Source: Rufibacter glacialis
GTDB taxonomy: Bacteria; Bacteroidota; Bacteroidia; Cytophagales; Hymenobacteraceae
Assembly: GCF_008271745.1 (NCBI RefSeq)
Contig: NZ_VKKZ01000020.1
Coordinates: 186,001 to 250,000 of the forward strand
Length of the DNA stretch: 64,000 nucleotides
Reading direction: 5' to 3'
In this document: in pieces, positions 34,819 through 42,216 of the stretch
How the letters are laid out: each line of letters begins with the position of its first letter
Position numbering within the stretch: position 1 is the first letter of the stretch
The notes under the pieces: model-generated
Database searches by the model: none
Seen by the model: only the letters and a program-made list of their open reading frames with translations
Told to the model about the DNA's origin: nothing
Program-made: the position numbers and the translations under genes

Positions 34819-35396
34819 AACTCAATCTGTTGGGAAACATAGGCTTGCAACTCAGGGAAAAACTGCTCAAATTCTCTAAGGTAGTAAGGGTAATAAAGCT
34901 CCAGTTCTTCGCCTGCTTTTTCCATTCCAGAGTCAAAAGAGGTTCGGCTGCTGAGGCCGGTCAAGGCCCTGGTGATTCCGGAAATGTGCGCATAGGATAC
35001 CAGCCAATTCTGTTTCACCATATAGGGCAAGAAGTGGTGCACCCGCGGGGGCAACAGGTCTGGGTGCTGCTGGATCTGGGCATAGGCGGCCGAGGCGAAA
35101 TCAGGTAAAGAAAGGGGGCTGTACCGGTGAAAGGAAGAGGCCAGGAAATGATCATAGAAGACATCGGCTACGACCCCGGCATACTTTCGGCAGGTGGGGC
35201 GCAACCGGTTCTTTGACTCGGCTACCACCGGGTGCGTGTCAGTGAAAGAATCTATGAGGCGGTGCAGCCGGATGCCCTGCTGCACCCGCGGCGGGTATTG
35301 AAGGATCTGGGCGCCCCGCACGCTGTCGGCAATGAAGTTGCCCAGGCGCAGATCGGCATCGTCACCGGAAAGAAAAAGATGGGCGAGGTAATTCAA
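34806..35396 (-). CDS. acpH: Acyl carrier protein phosphodiesterase AcpH-family
   Basis: A 196-residue member of the ACP phosphodiesterase family, which removes the phosphopantetheine arm from ACP. NYLAHLFLS, LRLGNFIADSV, GIRLHRLIDSFTDTHPVV and YAGVVADVFYDHFLA are the conserved blocks with the metal-binding His/Asp residues. The TTG at 35394-35396 is chosen: the family begins with NYLAHL, and a TACCTTTG promoter box lies at 35413-35420, between this TTG and the alternative ATG at 35444. Relatives normally start MNYLAHL. The final residues IRN and the TAG stop are encoded inside the heptamer repeat. Confidence 0.82.
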   Translation of the reverse strand: MNYLAHLFLSGDDADLRLGNFIADSVRGAQILQYPPRVQQGIRLHRLIDSFTDTHPVVAESKNRLRPTCRKYAGVVADVFYDHFLASSFHRYSPLSLPDFASAAYAQIQQHPDLLPPRVHHFLPYMVKQNWLVSYAHISGITRALTGLSSRTSFDSGMEKAGEELELYYPYYLREFEQFFPELQAYVSQQIELIRN

Positions 35397-35412
35397 GGGC
35401 TGGCGTTTAAAC

Positions 35413-35420
35413 CAAAGGTA
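35413..35420 (-). promoter_or_regulatory. -7 box TACCTTTG of acpH
   Basis: It reads TACCTTTG on the minus strand and matches TAnnTTTG. It implies transcription from about 35406 and a leader of about 10 nt, so the TTG start at 35396 is more likely than ATG 35444, which is upstream of the box. Confidence 0.55.
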
Positions 35421-35514
35421 CGCAATTTGGTTATGAATGGACACCTGCCCGTCAAAAGGAACCTTCCCTGGGGTAGGCCGTATTCTTTTACATCAGAAAA
35501 AGACAGATCATCCT

Positions 35515-36015
35515 ATGGAAAACAAACAAAATCAGCAGGGAGAATTGAAGGCCCTTATAGAAAAGATCAAGGATATAGACACGGCCATGTTCAGTACCGT
35601 GGAGCCAGATGGCACCATCCGTTCGCGCCCTATGCGCCACATGACCGTTCAGGAAGACGGCACCATCTGGTTCTTCACCGGGTATGAATCGGGTAAATCA
35701 CATGAGATCAAGCAAGACAGCCACGTGAACCTGAGCTACGCCCAGCCCAACAACAACCTGTACGTGTCAGTGTCAGGGCACGCACAGCTTTTGCGTGACC
35801 AGCAGAAAATAGAGGAACTCTGGAACCCGGCGCTCAAAGCCTGGTTTCCCGGTGGAAAGGAAGACCCTAATATCGGGTTGCTGAAAGTGACCATTGACCA
35901 AGCAGAATATTGGGATACCCCTAACAGTGCGGTGGTGCATTTGTACGGCATGGTAAAAGCCGCCTTAACTGGGGAACCCGCCCACCCCGGCGAAAACAAA
36001 AAGATCAATTTGTAG
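35515..36015 (+). CDS. Pyridoxamine 5'-phosphate oxidase-fold (general stress type) protein
   Basis: A 166-residue split-barrel protein of the general stress protein 26/PNPOx-like family, which usually binds flavin. DIDTAMFSTVEPDGTIRSRPM and WFFTGYESGKSHEIKQDSHV are the characteristic strands, and GHAQLLRDQQKIEELWNPALKAWFPGG follows. ATG 35515 (MENKQNQ) is chosen over an in-frame ATG 78 nt upstream that has no homology. It is a monocistronic gene with a clear terminator. The physiological substrate is unknown. Confidence 0.88.
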   Translation: MENKQNQQGELKALIEKIKDIDTAMFSTVEPDGTIRSRPMRHMTVQEDGTIWFFTGYESGKSHEIKQDSHVNLSYAQPNNNLYVSVSGHAQLLRDQQKIEELWNPALKAWFPGGKEDPNIGLLKVTIDQAEYWDTPNSAVVHLYGMVKAALTGEPAHPGENKKINL

Positions 36016-36025
36016 GTTATATTGG

Positions 36026-36050
36026 AAAGGGAGTTTCGGCTCCCTTTTTT
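36026..36050 (+). terminator. Terminator after PNPOx gene
   Basis: AAAGGGAG-tttcgg-CTCCCTTT (36026-36047) followed by TTT. Confidence 0.88.
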
Positions 36051-36073
36051 CTTGCCTAAAAGCGGCCTGGAGG

Positions 36074-36081
36074 TATCTTTG
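36074..36081 (+). promoter_or_regulatory. -7 box TATCTTTG of the CrtA-like gene
   Basis: It matches TAnnTTTG and implies transcription from about 36088. The first codon downstream is ATG 36098, which is out of frame with the conserved protein, leaving TTG 36123 as the start. Confidence 0.5.
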
Positions 36082-36122
36082 CTTTGGGGCTATTTAAATG
36101 AAAACAGGCCTGAAACTCTCTA

Positions 36123-36866
36123 TTGTCTTCCAGTTTGGCACCATTTTCCGCACCCTCCGTTCCTGCCCATACCACCCTCACCTTGTTTGGCGTAAAGCCT
36201 GGCCAATGGCGCTGGGGACTGGCGCAGATGGGCACCTCGGTGCGGGTGCTGCAGCAGGTGAAAGGCTTGAGGTTTTTTAAACTATTGGGCAGCGGTCAGG
36301 GCCGAGGCTTCAGCCTGAAGCCGAACTGGTACCGCTACGGCCTCATGGCCACCTGGGACTCTCCCGCCGCCGCCGAGGATTTTTACCAAGCCCATCCCCT
36401 GCTGGAGGAATACCGCCAGCACACCTTTGAGCAGTACACCCTGCAGTTGCAGCCCTTGCAGGCGCATGGTCTCTGGAACGGCCAGAATCCCTTCACCCAA
36501 GAAACCCATCCGGCTCCGGCAGGTGTGCCCATCGCCGTACTGACCCGGGCCACCATCAAATTAACCAAAGCGATCGATTTCTGGCGGCACGTGCCCCAGG
36601 CCAGTGCCAGCCTTGACCAAGCCACCGGTTTGATTGCTTCCATTGGTTTAGGCGAAGCGCCCTTCCTGCGCCAGGCCACCTTCAGCCTCTGGAAAGACGA
36701 AGCCAGTATGAAAGAATATGCCTACCGGATGGCCGCCCACCGCGAGGTGGTAAAAAACACCCGTTCCCGCGGGTGGTACGCCGAGGAATTGTTCGCCCGT
36801 TTTACGCCTCTTTCTAGCAAAGGAACCTGGAATGGAGTTGATCCATTGGCGGGGTTAATTAGATAG
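36123..36866 (+). CDS. CrtA-like (spheroidene monooxygenase-related, DUF3291-like) protein
   Basis: A 247-residue protein that resembles the spheroidene monooxygenase/CrtA-like family: TLTLFGVKPGQWRWGLAQMG near the start, then IGLGEAPFLRQATFSLWKDE, AYRMAAHREVVKNTRSRGWY, EELFARF and GVDPLAGLI at the end. In phototrophs CrtA oxidises carotenoids; no carotenoid genes are in the window, so the Bacteroidota role is uncertain. The only in-frame start before the conserved block is TTG 36123; an ATG at 36098 directly behind the promoter box is in another frame, so a frameshift upstream cannot be excluded. Confidence 0.75.
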   Translation: MSSSLAPFSAPSVPAHTTLTLFGVKPGQWRWGLAQMGTSVRVLQQVKGLRFFKLLGSGQGRGFSLKPNWYRYGLMATWDSPAAAEDFYQAHPLLEEYRQHTFEQYTLQLQPLQAHGLWNGQNPFTQETHPAPAGVPIAVLTRATIKLTKAIDFWRHVPQASASLDQATGLIASIGLGEAPFLRQATFSLWKDEASMKEYAYRMAAHREVVKNTRSRGWYAEELFARFTPLSSKGTWNGVDPLAGLIR

Positions 36867-36885
36867 TTGCATTTGCTTTTAAAAA

Positions 36886-36920
36886 AAAGCCTGCTACAAT
36901 TTATTATTGTGACAGGCTTT
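36886..36920. terminator. Bidirectional terminator
   Basis: AAAGCCTG (36886-36893) pairs with CAGGCTTT (36913-36920), with CAAT/ATTG inside, between the convergent CrtA-like and lipoprotein genes. Confidence 0.75.
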
Positions 36921-36966
36921 CTAAAGGGGAGACCTTCTAAAAGAAGGTTAAACATTAATAAAAAAT

Positions 36967-37623
36967 TTATAAATTTTCCAGCCTTATTCTTTCTGGCCCT
37001 ATATCATTGCTTGATACTCTATGAAACTCTGTTGAATTAGTTAATACAAACGTATGATTTTGAAATAATTCAAGCCATATAGAAGGTCTGTAAATATATT
37101 TAATATTATTATAGGTAAGAAAAACACCTAGTAAACCTCTTGCATTAACTCCTCCAACAAAAATAGTCTTTGAAAAAATTTGATCCGATGTTCTTCCTGC
37201 ACCTAACGTAAAAACTACTGAACCATTATCTCTTAAATTGTCAACATATGTTTCAAGATGCAATACGTTCTTGCTTTCATTCTTTATCTGGTAACTGAGC
37301 GTACCTGGATATACCAGTACTTCTTTTGAACTGGTCACATTTCCCAAGGTAAGGCTAACAGTATAAGTTCCAGGGGTTTTATACTTGTGGGATACTTTAT
37401 GACCTGTTTCCAATAAACTACCATCTCCGAAATTCCATTTGTACTTTATATTTGGTAAGGAATCTATTGCCTCAAACTCAAAATCATTGTGCAAATAATT
37501 TGAATCTTTCTGTACTATGAAATGGGCGTTTTTTGGTAAAACTTCTTCATCTTGGTCTTTACAAAATGAAAATACCCAAGAAAACAAACAAATTAGCAAC
37601 ACATAATTTTTTATTATTTTCAT
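36967..37623 (-). CDS. PKD-domain lipoprotein, AT-rich gene
   Basis: A 218-residue protein with a lipoprotein signal (CLFSWVFSFC, Cys near residue 21) and a PKD domain (about 60-110: YKWNFGDGSLLETGHKVSHK, then GTYTVSLTLGN). The C-terminal half has no family I recognise. The gene and its flanks are clearly more AT-rich than the rest of the window, with runs such as AATATTATTATAGG and codons ending in A or T. This suggests recent acquisition, or a gene under weak codon selection. It is likely surface-associated; PKD domains mediate adhesion or carbohydrate contact in other proteins. Confidence 0.8.
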   Translation of the reverse strand: MKIIKNYVLLICLFSWVFSFCKDQDEEVLPKNAHFIVQKDSNYLHNDFEFEAIDSLPNIKYKWNFGDGSLLETGHKVSHKYKTPGTYTVSLTLGNVTSSKEVLVYPGTLSYQIKNESKNVLHLETYVDNLRDNGSVVFTLGAGRTSDQIFSKTIFVGGVNARGLLGVFLTYNNIKYIYRPSIWLELFQNHTFVLTNSTEFHRVSSNDIGPERIRLENL

Positions 37624-38035
37624 AACTGATATAAATTATCACTTGAAATTTTACTTTTAAAATAATTTAAGATAAGCTGTTTTATATTAATACCAACTCA
37701 AGTTAGAATACTAATTTATTTTACATTTTTTTTGTAAGAGCAGATTCAATTAAGAATGGTATCTTAAAACTAGACCTTTTTCTCATATTTTACAATGAAA
37801 CAATTATCTTTCTTAAGAATATGTCTAATCTTTGAAGATATTCTGAGTGAAGTTCTCACCTCTGTGCACCTCTCCTATCACACATCAAGTCAAACGTTTT
37901 TTTAAATTTCTTTTCCCATTAGTTGATATTTAATTTTTAGGTACACCTGCTATTGTCCTTATTCCTCTTTTCTCTGAATCGCTTCTTTGATAAAACGGCA
38001 CATATTCGCATATATCAGGCTACAAAGAAATTCCT
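37624..38035. other. AT-rich intergenic region upstream of leuS
   Basis: The AT-rich composition of the lipoprotein gene continues to about 38.04 kb. No frame of interest or hairpin was found. The leuS promoter box is at its right end. Confidence 0.5.
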
Positions 38036-38043
38036 TACTTTTG
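38036..38043 (+). promoter_or_regulatory. -7 box TACTTTTG of leuS
   Basis: It matches TAnnTTTG, about 73 nt upstream of the leuS ATG, giving a leader of about 65 nt. No clear -33 element was seen. Confidence 0.5.
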
Positions 38044-38115
38044 CCTTTAGCCCCTGGGGCTAAGAAATCATAGAACCTAACCTGCGCCTTAACCGCACAC
38101 AACCATATCCTACCC

Positions 38116-40887
38116 ATGTCTGAGTACGACTACCGATCCATAGAGCAGAAGTGGCAGCGCTTCTGGAGCGAGAACAAGACCTTCAAGACCGAGATAGACC
38201 TGAGCAGACCCAAGTTTTATTCGCTTGACATGTTTCCGTACCCCTCTGGGGCTGGTTTGCACGTGGGGCACCCGCTAGGATACATCGCCTCTGACATTGT
38301 GAGCCGGTACAAGCGCCTCAAAGGGTTCAACGTGCTGCACCCAATGGGCTTTGACTCCTTCGGCCTACCGGCCGAGCAATATGCGATCCAGACGGGGCAG
38401 CACCCTGCTGTGACTACCACCCAGAACATTAACCGCTATATTGAGCAGCTGAATAACCTGGGCTTTTCCTTTGACTGGGACCGCGAGGTGCGCACCTCCG
38501 ACCCCAGCTACTACAAATGGACCCAGTGGATCTTCATGCAGCTCTTCAACAGCTGGTATAACTACAACACAGACAAAGCAGAGCCCATTGACACATTGGT
38601 GGCAGAGTTCAAAATGCGGGGCAGCACCCACGTGAACGCTGCCTGTGACGAGGACACCCCTCACGTGACCGCCGATGCCTGGGCCCGCTTGAACGAAAAA
38701 GAGCAGCAAGACCTGTTACTTAAATACCGCCTCACGTTCCTTTCTGAAGCCGTAGTGAACTGGTGCCCGCAATTGGGAACGGTGCTGGCCAATGACGAGG
38801 TGAAAGACGGTGTTTCTGAGCGCGGCGGCTACCCTGTGGAGCGCAAGCTCATGAAGCAATGGATGATGCGCATCACTGCCTACGCTGAAAGATTACTTCA
38901 AGGCCTGGACACCATAGACTGGCCCGAGCCGGTGAAAGAAATGCAACGCAACTGGATCGGGAAATCGGTGGGTGCGGAACTGCGCTTCCAGGTAGACGGC
39001 CATGAGCACAAGCACATCACCGTGTTCACTACCCGCATTGACACCATTTTCGGGGTGAGTTTTGTGGTGCTGGCACCCGAGCACGAGTTTGTGGCGGAGA
39101 TCACTTCCGCGGAGCAACGCGCTGAGGTAGAAGAATACGTGGCCTGGGCCAAGAACCGGTCTGAGCGCGACCGAATGAGTGACGTGAAATCGGTGACCGG
39201 TACCTTTACCGGCGCCTATGCCATCAACCCTATCTCGGGGGAGAAAGTACCAGTGTGGATCGCTGATTACGTGCTGGCCGGTTATGGCACTGGTGCCGTG
39301 ATGGCCGTACCCGGACATGACACTCGGGACTACGCCTTCGCCAAGAAATTCAACCTGCCCATTCCGGAAGTAGTGGCCGGGGGCGATTTGACCAAAGAAG
39401 CCTATGCCGGGAAAGAAGGCAAGATCATCAACTCCGGGTTCCTGAACGGGCTGGAGGTGAAAGACGCCATCAACGCCGGAATCCAGCGCGCTGAGGAACT
39501 GGGCGTGGGTAAAGCCCGCATCAACTTCCGCATGCGCGATGCAGTGTTTGGCCGTCAGCGGTATTGGGGGGAGCCGGTGCCTGTCTATTACAAAGATGGC
39601 ATTCCAGCCCTTTTGGAAGAAAGCGAACTGCCGTTGGTGTTACCGGAAGTAGACGCGTACCTGCCCACCGAAACGGGGGAGCCGCCGTTGGGTCGGGCCC
39701 AGGATTGGAAGTACCGCGGTGAGTTTGAGTACGAATTAAGCACCATGCCAGGCTGGGCGGGTTCCAGCTGGTACTGGTACCGCTACATGGACGCCCAGAA
39801 TGACACTGCTTTCGCCAGCAAAGAAGCCATTGATTACTGGCAGAACGTGGATTTGTACATTGGTGGTTCAGAGCACGCTACGGGCCACCTCCTCTACTCC
39901 CGCTTCTGGAACAAGTTCCTCTTTGACCTTGGCCTGGTAAACCAGGACGAGCCTTTCAAAAAGCTCATCAACCAAGGCATGATCCAGGGCCGGTCCAACT
40001 TTGTGTACCGGGTGAAGGATTCTAACACCTTTGTCTCCTTTGGCCTGAAAGATCAATATGACACCACTGCCCTGCACGTGGATGTGAACATCGTGGAGAA
40101 TGACGTCTTGGATCTGGAGCGGTTTAAAGCCTGGCGTCCTGATTTTGCCAATGCAGAATTCATCTTGGAAGATGGGAAATACCAAGTGGGTGTAGAAATT
40201 GAGAAGATGTCCAAGTCCAAGCACAACGTGGTGAACCCAGATGTGCTGGTAGAGGAATACGGAGCTGACACCCTGCGCATGTACGAGATGTTCTTAGGCC
40301 CTCTGGAACAATTCAAGCCCTGGAACACCAATGGCATGGATGGCGTGTATAAATTCTTGCGCCGCTTCTGGAAACTGTTCTTTGACGAGGGAGGCACCTT
40401 TGCCGTGACCCAGGAAGATCCTACGCCAGCGGAATTAAAGGCTTTGCACAAAACCATCAAGAAAGTAGAGGAAGACATTGAGCGCTTCTCCTTCGGGACC
40501 AGCGTGAGCCAGTTCATGATCTGCGTGAACGAGCTAACCGCCTTGAAAACGAAAAAGCAGGCTATCTTGGAACCCCTTACCATTGCCTTGGCGCCGTATG
40601 CCCCGCACATCACGGAGGAACTTTGGGCCAGATTAGGACATACTGAAAGCATCACCTACGCTGCTTTCCCAATTTGGAAAGAAGAATACCTGACGGAGAG
40701 CACCTTTGACTACCCTATCTCGGTGAACGGAAAAGTAAAGACGAAACTCACCTTCGACCTGAAAATGCCAAAGGAGGAAATTGAGAAAGAGGTGTTAAGC
40801 TCAGAGCAGGTACTTCAACTCCTGGACGGCAAGCCCGTGAAAAAAGTGATTGTGGTGCCCGGTAAAATTGTAAACGTTGTGGTATAG
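38116..40887 (+). CDS. leuS: Leucyl-tRNA synthetase
   Basis: A 923-residue class I aminoacyl-tRNA synthetase charging tRNA-Leu. The HIGH-type motif is HVGHPLGY (about residue 50) and the KMSKS motif is [14 protein letters not shown] (about residue 696). The CP1 editing domain carries the [16 protein letters not shown] block (about 395-410). The C-terminal anticodon-binding region ends [18 protein letters not shown]. Length and layout are normal. Its own perfect 22-bp stem terminator follows, so it appears monocistronic. Confidence 0.98.
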   Translation: MSEYDYRSIEQKWQRFWSENKTFKTEIDLSRPKFYSLDMFPYPSGAGLHVGHPLGYIASDIVSRYKRLKGFNVLHPMGFDSFGLPAEQYAIQTGQHPAVTTTQNINRYIEQLNNLGFSFDWDREVRTSDPSYYKWTQWIFMQLFNSWYNYNTDKAEPIDTLVAEFKMRGSTHVNAACDEDTPHVTADAWARLNEKEQQDLLLKYRLTFLSEAVVNWCPQLGTVLANDEVKDGVSERGGYPVERKLMKQWMMRITAYAERLLQGLDTIDWPEPVKEMQRNWIGKSVGAELRFQVDGHEHKHITVFTTRIDTIFGVSFVVLAPEHEFVAEITSAEQRAEVEEYVAWAKNRSERDRMSDVKSVTGTFTGAYAINPISGEKVPVWIADYVLAGYGTGAVMAVPGHDTRDYAFAKKFNLPIPEVVAGGDLTKEAYAGKEGKIINSGFLNGLEVKDAINAGIQRAEELGVGKARINFRMRDAVFGRQRYWGEPVPVYYKDGIPALLEESELPLVLPEVDAYLPTETGEPPLGRAQDWKYRGEFEYELSTMPGWAGSSWYWYRYMDAQNDTAFASKEAIDYWQNVDLYIGGSEHATGHLLYSRFWNKFLFDLGLVNQDEPFKKLINQGMIQGRSNFVYRVKDSNTFVSFGLKDQYDTTALHVDVNIVENDVLDLERFKAWRPDFANAEFILEDGKYQVGVEIEKMSKSKHNVVNPDVLVEEYGADTLRMYEMFLGPLEQFKPWNTNGMDGVYKFLRRFWKLFFDEGGTFAVTQEDPTPAELKALHKTIKKVEEDIERFSFGTSVSQFMICVNELTALKTKKQAILEPLTIALAPYAPHITEELWARLGHTESITYAAFPIWKEEYLTESTFDYPISVNGKVKTKLTFDLKMPKEEIEKEVLSSEQVLQLLDGKPVKKVIVVPGKIVNVVV

Positions 40888-40926
40888 CATTTCTCTTGCG
40901 TTTTCAATAAAACAACCCTAAAACAA

Positions 40927-40977
40927 TTCTTAAATCAAAAGCCTGTTCCTGTAAAGAACAGGCTTTTGATTTAAGAA
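40927..40977. terminator. Perfect 22-bp stem after leuS
   Basis: TTCTTAAATCAAAAGCCTGT (continuing TC, 40927-40948) pairs exactly with 40956-40977 around a 7-nt loop. The stem is unusually long; its A/T-rich ends would give U-tracts in either direction. Confidence 0.85.
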
Positions 40978-41060
40978 TAAGTCACAGCGTCAGAAGTTCT
41001 TAAAGTAAAAAGCCTGGCAATTATAGCTATTAGGAGGTAAAATATTTCTATCTTCCTTCT

Positions 41061-41357
41061 ATGGTGAAACGGTATAATATCATCCTGGGCATTGCCTTAC
41101 TAGTCGCAGTAGGAACCGGTTATTTCTTTAACCAAAACCGGTATTTTCATCGCACCACGGGCGAAGAGATTAGTAAGTCCGTCTACCAGGATCTGGAGGC
41201 AAAAAAGGATTGGCGGGTGGAATGGCATTACAATTATGATGCAGGGTTCACCGGCGCCTTAACCACCTTAGGAATTGGCCTCATCCTCTCCGGTTTAATC
41301 AGCCGAAAACGGCAAATTTTTGCAAAAACAGGGCAAACCCAGAAACGGTTCTCCTAA
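41061..41357 (+). CDS. Small two-helix membrane protein, unknown
   Basis: A 98-residue protein with two hydrophobic helices: YNIILGIALLVAVGTGYFF at the N-terminus and AGFTGALTTLGIGLILSGLI in the second half, joined by a hydrophilic loop, with a basic tail (RKRQIFAKTGQTQKRF). I do not recognise the family. A purine-rich AGGAGGT lies about 28 bp upstream, too far to be a normal ribosome site. Coding status rests on length and helix pattern only. Confidence 0.6.
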   Translation: MVKRYNIILGIALLVAVGTGYFFNQNRYFHRTTGEEISKSVYQDLEAKKDWRVEWHYNYDAGFTGALTTLGIGLILSGLISRKRQIFAKTGQTQKRFS

Positions 41358-41395
41358 TGGTGTCATGTGATGTTCTTACCTTTTAGCGCATCCTA

Positions 41396-41416
41396 CGACG
41401 TAACAGTGTTACGTCG
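41396..41416. repeat. Palindrome CGACGTAAC-AGT-GTTACGTCG
   Basis: A 9-bp perfect stem with a 3-nt loop in the gap between a membrane protein gene and YjbR. It is not followed by T-runs. I recall similar TACGACGTAACA-type palindromes as dispersed repeats in related genomes; unverified. Confidence 0.6.
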
Positions 41417-41489
41417 CTACAATTTACCTGGTCTTGTAGCCTCGTTATACTGTAAAGATGTATTCGTGCAGAGGCAGTGAGTTTTCTTA

Positions 41490-41885
41490 TCAAAATCGTA
41501 CTCCTACCTTCATTACATCAGCACCCATGCCACACAGCCCCAGTTCCACCCGCACCTTCTTTGGCAGTCCCTGCACCACCAACCCATAGGAATGGTCTAT
41601 CAATTCGGGCAACAGACCCAAAGGGAGAAAAGCCTCAGGCAATACCGTGTTCCAGTGCTTTTTGCTCATGTGGTACCCCGGTTGGACGGCGGGGTATTGC
41701 TCCCTCAGTTCCACGGCCCGTTCCGGGTCACATTTGAGAGCCACTCCGGCGGCATAGTCAGATAGGCTGCACAAGGCAAACATTTTACCGGCTACCTTGA
41801 ACACCAACGTGTCCTGATCAAAGGGCAACGTCTCTTCCACTTGGGGCTTGCGGAGGCAGTAGTCCCTGAATTCTTCTATGTTCAT
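41490..41885 (-). CDS. MmcQ/YjbR family DNA-binding protein
   Basis: A 131-residue protein with the YjbR/MmcQ pattern: MNIEEFRDYCLRKPQVEETLPFD at the N-terminus, VFKVAGKMFALCSL, then KCDPERAVELREQYPAVQPGYHMSKKHWNTV and LIDHSYGLVVQGL. These small proteins (CyaY-like fold) are called DNA-binding but have no well-established function. It is followed on the minus strand by no clear gene and preceded by the DUF6728 gene. Confidence 0.9.
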   Translation of the reverse strand: MNIEEFRDYCLRKPQVEETLPFDQDTLVFKVAGKMFALCSLSDYAAGVALKCDPERAVELREQYPAVQPGYHMSKKHWNTVLPEAFLPLGLLPELIDHSYGLVVQGLPKKVRVELGLCGMGADVMKVGVRF

Positions 41886-41902
41886 AGAATCTAAAGTAAA
41901 TA

Positions 41903-41934
41903 AAAAACCACTTGCCCAAAGACAAGTGGTTTTT
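41903..41934. terminator. Terminator between DUF6728 and YjbR genes
   Basis: AAAAACCACTTG (41903-41914) pairs with CAAGTGGTTTTT (41923-41934) around an 8-nt loop. It is downstream of the DUF6728 gene on the minus strand. Confidence 0.8.
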
Positions 41935-41962
41935 ATATCTACAGGAATGACGGAGAAATCTA

Positions 41963-42133
41963 TTACCGAGTCATTAATTTAAACACCAGGTAAATCAACC
42001 CGACCAGGAACATGAGCATAGACACCTTGTTGATGGTATGCATGGTGCGCAGGTTGAAATTGGTTTTCCGGTTTGGGTCCTTCTTGCGGAAGAAGTAGGT
42101 GGCAACTTCTGAGAAATCAAAGAGACCTTTCAT
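41963..42133 (-). CDS. DUF6728 family small membrane protein
   Basis: A 56-residue protein below the usual length cut-off: it starts MKGLFDFSEVATYFFRKKD, continues PNRKTNFNLRTMHTINK and ends with a hydrophobic helix (VSMLMFLVGLIYLVFKLMTR). This is the pattern of DUF6728, a small single-helix protein conserved in Bacteroidota. It is read from ATG 42131-42133 to TAA 41963-41965 without a break, 83 bp downstream of ispG on the same strand, and has a terminator. Function is unknown. Confidence 0.85.
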   Translation of the reverse strand: MKGLFDFSEVATYFFRKKDPNRKTNFNLRTMHTINKVSMLMFLVGLIYLVFKLMTR

Positions 42134-42216
42134 ATGAGCTATCTAGTTTAATGGAATGCCTGTCTAGCTTATAAACACTTCAAACAGGCGAATGATTTAA
42201 GATTAGGGGATTATTT

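Noticed and set aside
36098-36280. 60-codon frame starting at the promoter-proximal ATG of the CrtA-like gene
   Set aside because: It is in another frame than the conserved protein and stops inside it; it is kept only as a hint of a possible frameshift.
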